Shown here in pieces: positions 7,183-12,970 of a stretch of DNA of 12,970 bases. A model generated the notes under the pieces. The model saw nothing but the letters and a program-made list of their open reading frames with translations, was not told the DNA's origin and did not search any database. The translations under genes and the position numbers were made by a program. This stretch comes from Chrysomallon squamiferum (Eukaryota > Mollusca > Gastropoda > Neomphalida > Peltospiridae), in NCBI GenBank assembly GCA_012295275.1, contig CM022665.1, positions 64,001-76,970 of the forward strand, in the 5' to 3' direction. Each line of letters starts with the position of its first letter. The stretch's first letter is position 1.

Positions 7183-7598
7183 GTCTCCTTCACTTCCTTG
7201 TTTCAAAATTTATCGTAAAAGGTAATCTCGAAGTTTCATTAATGTCCTGGTTTCCTTGTCAAATAGTTTGTCTGTCTGTGACTTTGTGCATTTTTCTAAT
7301 TTGAATGACTACTACAGAAATATAATAGGTGAAAAATAATTATTTTCAAATAAACGTTAGCTGATGTTAATTTTGCACATTTTATGTTTATCTATATTTC
7401 TGAAATTACAGGTTTAACCCGTGAACTAATGAAAATCATGCTACAGAGAACTTGTTCCCTATTAAATGCTGTTCAAAACATCACAATAGAAGTGCGTACA
7501 AAACAAAACCTGCATACAATGTTAAATTAATATTCTGGACCAGGACATTAATGAAGTTCTGAGATAACTCTTCATGATACATTTGTGAATAAGGAAGC
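7183..7598. repeat. Imperfect inverted repeat 'Z', arms 7183-7256 and 7527-7598
   Basis: The core TTCATTAATGTCCTGGT at 7236-7252 is matched exactly by the complement of ACCAGGACATTAATGAA at 7540-7556; flanks match more weakly for about 70 nt. It sits between the X copies, at the centre of the larger inverted structure. Confidence 0.75.
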
Positions 7599-8157
7599 AA
7601 CAAAGACACTTAATACATATTCAGTAATTAAAAAAACGTTCTAGATGTTGATGTTTGTATGTTTATTGAAAGACACGCGTGGTAGGGTCGTGTGAGCTAC
7701 TAAAATTACGAGATAACCGTCCTCAAGTGAGACATCCTTCCAGAGTAGAATTAGACAGTTATGTTCTTATTCAAAAGTAAATTGCTGCTGAACTTACCAC
7801 CAGTTTAATCTGATAACGTTCAGTTTATAAATTACAACTTATCAAACAAAACTGTGTGTTCTTTCATCACAGTTAAGAAAACATTAAACTAAAAAGTTTA
7901 CCTCTACATGAATCTCCTGTGTTTTTCACTTTTAGTGACTTTGTACTGTAGTGCAGCGTCCACGAACAGTTTGACATTCCCATTTTCGTCTGTTTATCTT
8001 TTAGATCTCTACTTCTGTAATATGAAATTAAAATAAACATTTTAGAATTAACATCACTGGAGCCTTGGTCACCCTATTTCCAGCTGGCCTGTTTAGCATT
8101 GTAGAATACTACTATGACATTTTATAGCTGTAAATATTATTCACAAATTGTATGTTT
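7599..8157. other. Intergenic DNA, no gene seen
   Basis: Includes a locally more GC-rich stretch at about 7670-7745 without an open frame or RNA-gene signature. No tRNA boxes or splice-bounded exon found. Confidence 0.5.
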
Positions 8158-8665
8158 GAGATCTAAAATCTGATAAAACGTAGAATATATTCAAATGAAT
8201 GCAAATTTATATGACTCGTCTTTCTTTCTTTGTCGGAGACTAACAAGCTCAGAAAATTCCTGCAGGAGAAAATGGGTTCTTTTCAAACGAATTTAATCTG
8301 TGGTAAATAATTATATACACAGTTCTCGAACGTTCCCGGAAATATTTTAGTCCGTTGTAAGCGACAGAGGTTTCGGTTTCAGAAACGAAAGAAATAACAC
8401 GAAAATATTTTATGAAGTTAGCAACATAAATCTAATAATTTTAAATATTTGTTTTAGCATTTACGCTATAAACTCCTATTAATAAAAATGATATTCAAAA
8501 GTGTAGGGACAGAAACGGGTCAAAATTTATGACCTTCAGGTATTGTTTGTAACAAATTATCTGAATATAATAATATATGTTAAAACCTAATTATTATTTC
8601 AAACACAGGTCATGTTATTAAACTCTTAACTAAATCCAAGGTCTACGTGCCTATTATCTATACAA
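8158..8665 (-). repeat. Dispersed repeat 'Y', copy 2 (inverted relative to copy 1)
   Basis: Reverse complement aligns with 3960-4435. It directly adjoins X on its right, so X and Y appear to be parts of one older element. Confidence 0.65.
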
Positions 8666-8689
8666 TCGAATGTTTTACGTCACTCACTG

Positions 8690-9310
8690 AATCGAATAAA
8701 ATCGACGAGAAAATGTTCGTTATTAGCTCTGAACATTTACACAAAGTAAACAAGGAGGTAATGTTAAAATCAGTTTCATACATTTAAAAAGAACATAAAT
8801 CTATCTACCGAAATAAATATATATTTACAGGCATAAATTATTAGATAGAGAAAACCTTTATTAAAATATTTATAAACTTAATTAAATTCCCAGTAACATT
8901 GTTTCTATAAAGAACAGCTCAAACTCTTTGATATATTAAAAATAGACAACACAATGTATACGGGTTTTCTCGACCTCGTAACGATCACGTTTTCAAACTA
9001 CGTGTACAAAAGTGATATAAATAAATTTGTTAACATTCCAGAAATCTAACACTTATTGAGAATAATCTCATAACTTACTAGATACATAAAACCGTTATTA
9101 AAGTTTTTGTAAACTTACCTAAATTCCGAATCAAATTATTTCCGTAAAGAACAGCTCAGACACATCGATACATTAGAAACAGACAACAATCTGAGTCGTT
9201 TCTATGTCGTAACGATCACGTGACTGAAATTACGTGTACAAAGTGATATAAATAAACTTGGCGACTTTGAACCGCTAATAAGAAAAATATCATAATCTAG
9301 GCAACAAACA
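8690..9310 (+). repeat. Dispersed repeat 'X', right copy with internal 237-bp tandem duplication
   Basis: Two direct copies, about 8836-9072 and 9073-9310, with constant offset 237 (AAAACC at 8851 and 9088; shared GTAAAGAACAGCTCA-like, CGTAACGATCACGT and AGTGATATAAATAAA blocks). The end of the second copy repeats the CATAA-T-TCTAG start motif (9291-9299), a hint of a third truncated unit. Both are inverted relative to 6435-6845. Confidence 0.85.
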
Positions 9311-9350
9311 TAATTTAATTTAATTTAGTTTAATTTAATTTAATTTAACT
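9311..9350 (+). repeat. (TTTAA)n pentanucleotide repeat
   Basis: About eight TAATT-phase units with one G and one C change, abutting the outer end of X. Followed to about 9475 by T-rich sequence with TTTA and TA runs. Confidence 0.95.
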
Positions 9351-10024
9351 TATTTATTTTTTTATTTTTTTTATTTACCTGAGTACATTATATTTTATTC
9401 TAGTAAAAGTTGACGTAGGCGCAAACATTATTTATTTATTTTTTTATATATATATTTTTTTCTTTTTCTTAAATACAGAGAAAGATGAACTTACGCTCTT
9501 ATTTACATTAGCAACATTTCTGAACCGATTTTTGATTGAAAACTTGATTTCATCTTTCGGGGTTGTAAATCTAAGTCTTCTAAGTTATAGACTGGCACCG
9601 CGTACAGATTCGTTATTTTTCTTATTGCTTTCTGTTTTCTTTTTACTTATATAATAAATAATCAATAATAAAGAATAATTAAATTTCCACTCTCCTCTAT
9701 CTTTTTTAAATTGACTTAAGTTTAAATTTAAAAGTATAACCGAGAGGACCAAGTTCTTTTTTCTTATTACTGAGTTTCCTTTTTCTTTTCTTCTTCTTCC
9801 TTTTTTCTTTTTTCCTTTTTTTATTTTAGAAGATTACAATACAGTTTTGTAAATAGATCTTTTAAATCATATAATTTCAAGTTCTTGGTAATTTTTTGTT
9901 GTGATTTCAGATGGTTAAAATCGTCAAATATCATATGTTATTTTGTTGAATTGTTCAGTACAGTCTAAAATATGTATTGTTTAAATTAGAACCATATATA
10001 TTCACAAGATATTCTCTCCTTGTT
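9351..10024. other. T-rich intergenic DNA with polypyrimidine run, no gene seen
   Basis: Contains an uninterrupted 48-nt C/T run at 9775-9822, plus T-rich stretches at 9351-9475. No exon-like frame on either strand. Confidence 0.6.
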
Positions 10025-10155
10025 ATATGTATTGCAGTTTTAACTTGTTTTAAAAACATCGGTTAATTATTCTTAATTTCGACATTTTCCCCAACGAAAA
10101 CATTTTTAAAAGGAAGACGAACAACATAAAATAAACACGTTTCTTGACCAAGTAT

Positions 10156-10160
10156 TAAAA

Positions 10161-10221
<61 letters not shown>

Positions 10222-10256
10222 CATACTGTTAATAATAATGCTAATAATAATAAATA
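10156..10256 (+). repeat. (AAT)n microsatellite
   Basis: Nearly pure AAT/ATA units to about 10222 and imperfect ones to 10256, inside copy 1 of the duplicated block only. Confidence 0.95.
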
Positions 10257-10747
10257 AGAGAATTAAAGGAAAGTAAGAAGGTAACTAAAAAAACATTTTT
10301 AAGGTAGAAAGCAAGGAAAAAGAAAATATAATAAGAAAAACAAACAAGTAAACATTTTGAAATAAACAAACAAACAAATATATAAAGTTATTTATCTTGG
10401 TCATGTAATTTATTATCTCTGTCTCTCTCCCCCCACACACCCACACCCCCCCACACACACACACACAGATACATACACACACAAGTACATAATTGTATGT
10501 AATTTGAACTTCTTTTAAAAATATCGGTTAATTATTTTTAATTGTGACATCTCCAACGAATTTTTAGGGCAGAAAGGAAGTAAAAATAAAATAAGAAAAA
10601 CAATAAACAACTTAGCTTTTTGATAAAAGGGCCCGGTTTCCCATCCTCATTTATAAAATAAAACCATTTTAATTGTAATTGTAAAATACTTAAAATAACA
10701 AACAAACAAATACATAAAGTTAGTTAGCGTGATCATGTAATTTATTA

Positions 10748-10748
<1 letters not shown>

Positions 10749-10779
<31 letters not shown>

Positions 10780-10785
10780 GCACAC
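10749..10785 (+). repeat. (CT)n(CA)n compound microsatellite
   Basis: CT units then CA units. The equivalent site in copy 1 (10417-10485) is an interrupted CT/C/CA tract. Confidence 0.95.
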
Positions 10786-10921
10786 TGTTCAGTAATGTAT
10801 GTAAGGTATATCAAGTATCGCAGGGCGTAGCCTGAAGGGTGGGGCCCAGGAATCACTTTATATTAAACTCCATTGATATCTCTGAGCTGATTTTATGGTA
10901 AAGTTATCTGATACGTCCTTG

Positions 10922-11098
10922 ATAACAATAATAAAAACAACAACAATAATAACAATTGCAGCATCAACAACAACAACAATAACAATAACGATAATAATAA
11001 TAACAATAGCAACAACAATTACAATAATAATGTTAATTTTTGTTAATAATAATAATAATAATTATGATAATGATGATGATGATGATGGAAATAATAAC
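10922..11098 (+). repeat. Mixed AAT/CAA/GAT trinucleotide tract
   Basis: Runs of AAT, CAA and, near 11069-11087, GAT. It creates a Thr/Ile then Asn/Asp-rich open frame that is not a gene. Confidence 0.9.
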
Positions 11099-11880
11099 AT
11101 AGAAATATATCATTCGTAACAAAAACACGACATTTTTATTTTTTCAAACTATTTTATTTCTTGTTACAGTTTTCTACAATGAACAACACTAAAATAATAC
11201 TTTTTACAATGTATCATTCTTATCATAAAACTATTTAAAAATTAATTCTACCAGTGAACAAGCACTTGACTGAACACCAGTAGTTACTTTTATTATTGTT
11301 CTGAATACACTGCTGTATATATTTATAACCTATTATGTTAATGTAGACTCCTACTGATTTGATCGATATACATTTCGATGTGTCATGTGTGCTTTGTTCT
11401 CTGGAATCTAGCATTTGTACTAATTTCTCGTACATTTTTTTGTTTATTGTTAAAGAGGGTACGTGGGTTAACGAATAAATACACTGCCATATAATTATGG
11501 ACATCGTAAATTTACAAGAGATTATCTTACTAGAATGAACCCATGGCAGTACAAACCAAATGCTTTAAAATATTTAATTTGCCATGAAAATATGTAATCA
11601 AAAATGTGTCTACACGATTCTTCAGTGGTTCTCATTCTTTATTAATAATAAAATAAGATAACAATAAAACAACTCCAGGTTATCCAAAGGAAGTTACAAC
11701 TTATACATAAATGTTAAATAATAGGTGTATGTCTCTGTATGCTTGTAGGTATGTGCGCGTTTGTCTTCGTGTGTAGTTAATTTAAAGTAAAGAATTTATT
11801 AGACAGTTTCAAGCGTGGTTTTAGTGTTGTGTCCCACTATAAATAACTTACAGATTAAATACGTATTTACAGTAATATGA
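11099..11880. other. Intergenic or 3' flank DNA, no gene seen
   Basis: An 89-codon minus-strand frame (11235-11504) has no recognisable features. The region could be 3' UTR or flank of the minus-strand gene at 12345. Confidence 0.45.
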
Positions 11881-12005
11881 AACATGTGTGTGTAATGTGT
11901 GTATGTGCATATGTGTGTATATATATGTATATATGTAGATATATAAACATAGTTTTATCTGAATGTCAGTATGTATATCTCTTTATGGTGTGTACACTTT
12001 TATAT
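11881..12005 (+). repeat. Imperfect TGTA/TGTG/TATA simple repeat
   Basis: Alternating purine-pyrimidine sequence dominated by TGTG, TGTA and TATA units, densest at 11885-11945. Confidence 0.8.
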
Positions 12006-12109
12006 AGGTAGATATAAATGAATATATGAAAATGTGTGGGTGTTTATGTGAAGTAGCTATGCAATGTGTATTGATTACAATTCGACAAACATCATATATA
12101 AAATCACTG

Positions 12110-12115
12110 TTTATT
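12110..12115 (-). promoter_or_regulatory. Candidate minus-strand poly(A) signal
   Basis: TTTATT on the plus strand reads AATAAA on the minus strand, 230 nt downstream of the stop codon of the predicted minus-strand exon. Further copies lie at 11795-11800 and near 11638. In such AT-rich DNA this is weak evidence. Confidence 0.25.
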
Positions 12116-12344
12116 TACACACTCTCTGTAAATCTACGTATTCAATCTAGTATTTTAATGAATAAATGTTATCCTTAAAAGAAAACTATGATAATAATAT
12201 TATAGCAAACAACAACAATATGCATATACGCTCGATGTTTGTAACTTGGATGTTTGTTTTTAAGTATCTGTCTGTTAATGGAGATATAATAAACATATCC
12301 AGTGACGTAGCTGAGATTTCTCCGGGATGTTACATCCAGTGACG

Positions 12345-12458
12345 TCATCGGGAGTCGAGGTTAAACGACTGTAACCGATCGATGGCGAGTTGGAGTACTT
12401 CGAGTTCTCCTTTGAGATTACGTGCCACGCAGTGTAACATGTCCTTGTTGTTCAGCTT
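12345..12458 (-). CDS. Probable terminal coding exon of an unrecognised gene (37-residue C-terminus)
   Basis: On the minus strand an acceptor TCTGTGTAG (AG at 12460-12459) precedes a 114-nt frame ending in TGA at 12347-12345. It reads KLNNKDMLHCVARNLKGE, then a heptad-like Leu/Ile helix (LEVLQLAIDRLQSF) and a short polar tail. It stands out from its surroundings by higher GC content and balanced codons. Phase 0 is assumed; the codon just before is TAG, as expected at an intron end. Upstream exons would lie to the right of the window. The helix suggests a coiled-coil C-terminus. I do not recognise the protein. A 28-codon plus-strand frame overlaps but looks less protein-like. Confidence 0.45.
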   Translation of the reverse strand, partial: KLNNKDMLHCVARNLKGELEVLQLAIDRLQSFNLDSR

Positions 12459-12460
12459 CT

Positions 12461-12970
12461 ACACAGACTGAGTATATGGATCGTATCTAACTTCATACGG
12501 ACGTTTGATAATTGCAGCATAATTCCTTATTAAAATTAAAATTTATACTTAAAAACACGTCATATGCTTTTTAATTGTTGATCGAAATGTGAGGTAAACC
12601 GAATACGAACTATATTAAGCGGTTGTAGTCAATTTTACTAACTATTAACAAATTAGAAGGTAGCTACTGGTATGAAACTTTTTAAGGCTATGAACAGTTT
12701 TAATGAATGTGATTATGAACTGTGACGACTAAACGCTAACCTTTCCGTTAAACTTTTGTATTTGTGCCGACAACAACTCCGCTGTTTTGCGATTATGACA
12801 GTAATATTTCACAATGGCAGAACTACGTTATTGTAAGCCAGCCTATTTGTTAGCTGTATATGTGAACTTCCCTTTTGTATCCTACTTTTTTATTTACGAA
12901 AGACTGAGCTGAGAATAAACAGAAAAGCAAAGAAAACCGCTTTAGAAAAAACAGTTTGTATGTGTACATA
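12461..12970. other. Right-edge DNA, possibly intron of the minus-strand gene
   Basis: AT-rich, no exon-like frame on either strand. If the 12345-12458 exon is real, this is its upstream intron. Confidence 0.35.

Larger units (their letters stand above)
10025..10800 (+). repeat. Tandem duplicated block ending in CT/CA microsatellite
   Basis: Copy 1 about 10025-10489 and copy 2 about 10490-10800. Shared anchors in order: ATCGGTTAATTATT (10058 and 10523), an AAATAAGAAAAACAA-like stretch, AACAAACAAACAAATA (10365 and 10698), TCATGTAATTTATTATCTCT (10401 and 10733), then CT and CA runs. Copy 1 is longer because of an (AAT)n insertion. The unit may be a non-autonomous element or a local duplication. 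Confidence 0.8.

Noticed and set aside
10285-10482. 65-codon minus-strand frame starting with Cys-Val repeats
   Set aside because: Encoded by the CA/C-rich simple repeat and A-rich sequence.
11235-11504. 89-codon minus-strand frame
   Set aside because: No recognisable motif, AT-rich composition, no splice-site context; chance open frame is likely.

Overview
This window looks like animal nuclear DNA. It is AT-rich, contains an intron-split gene with GT-AG splice sites, and is full of microsatellites and diverged repeats. A BIR-BIR-RING inhibitor-of-apoptosis (IAP) gene, long TTA, TAA and GT microsatellites and a decayed LINE ORF1-like fragment would all fit a mollusc or another lophotrochozoan. 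That placement is inference and cannot be proven from this window.

Positions 1-3249 (+) hold the only well-supported gene, an IAP/BIRC-family member whose 5' end lies outside the window. I reconstruct five coding exons: 1-882 (5' partial), 1732-1910, 2175-2253, 2436-2513 and 3071-3249. They encode a first BIR domain, a Ser-rich linker, a second BIR domain split by intron 1, a short linker and a C-terminal C3HC4 RING ending at TAA 3247-3249. All four introns have GT-AG ends and consistent phases. The key oddity is an in-frame TGA at 1785-1787, exactly where the second BIR domain should have its invariant tryptophan (TGG). The frame after it is intact through the RING. The locus may therefore be a very young pseudogene, a null allele, a sequencing error, or (speculatively) a site where RNA editing turns UGA back into Trp.

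Positions 3250-4750 are probably the IAP 3' UTR and flank. They contain a duplicated ATT microsatellite, a broken ORF1-like LINE remnant (3501-3730), part of an old dispersed repeat (about 3960-4435), AU-rich pentamers and a cluster of AATAAA signals at 4704-4734.

Positions 4750-11900 show no convincing gene. They are a patchwork of old repeats: a 192-bp tandem duplication (5561-5945), a diverged inverted-repeat system with arms at about 6435-7256 and 7527-9310 (right arm with an internal 237-bp tandem duplication), a pentanucleotide array, a 48-nt polypyrimidine run, a duplicated CT/CA-ended block (10025-10800) and several microsatellites.

Near the right edge, 12345-12458 on the minus strand looks like the terminal coding exon of a second gene that enters the window from the right. 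It encodes a 37-residue helical C-terminus that I do not recognise. The two genes would be convergent, with their 3' flanks facing the repeat-rich middle.
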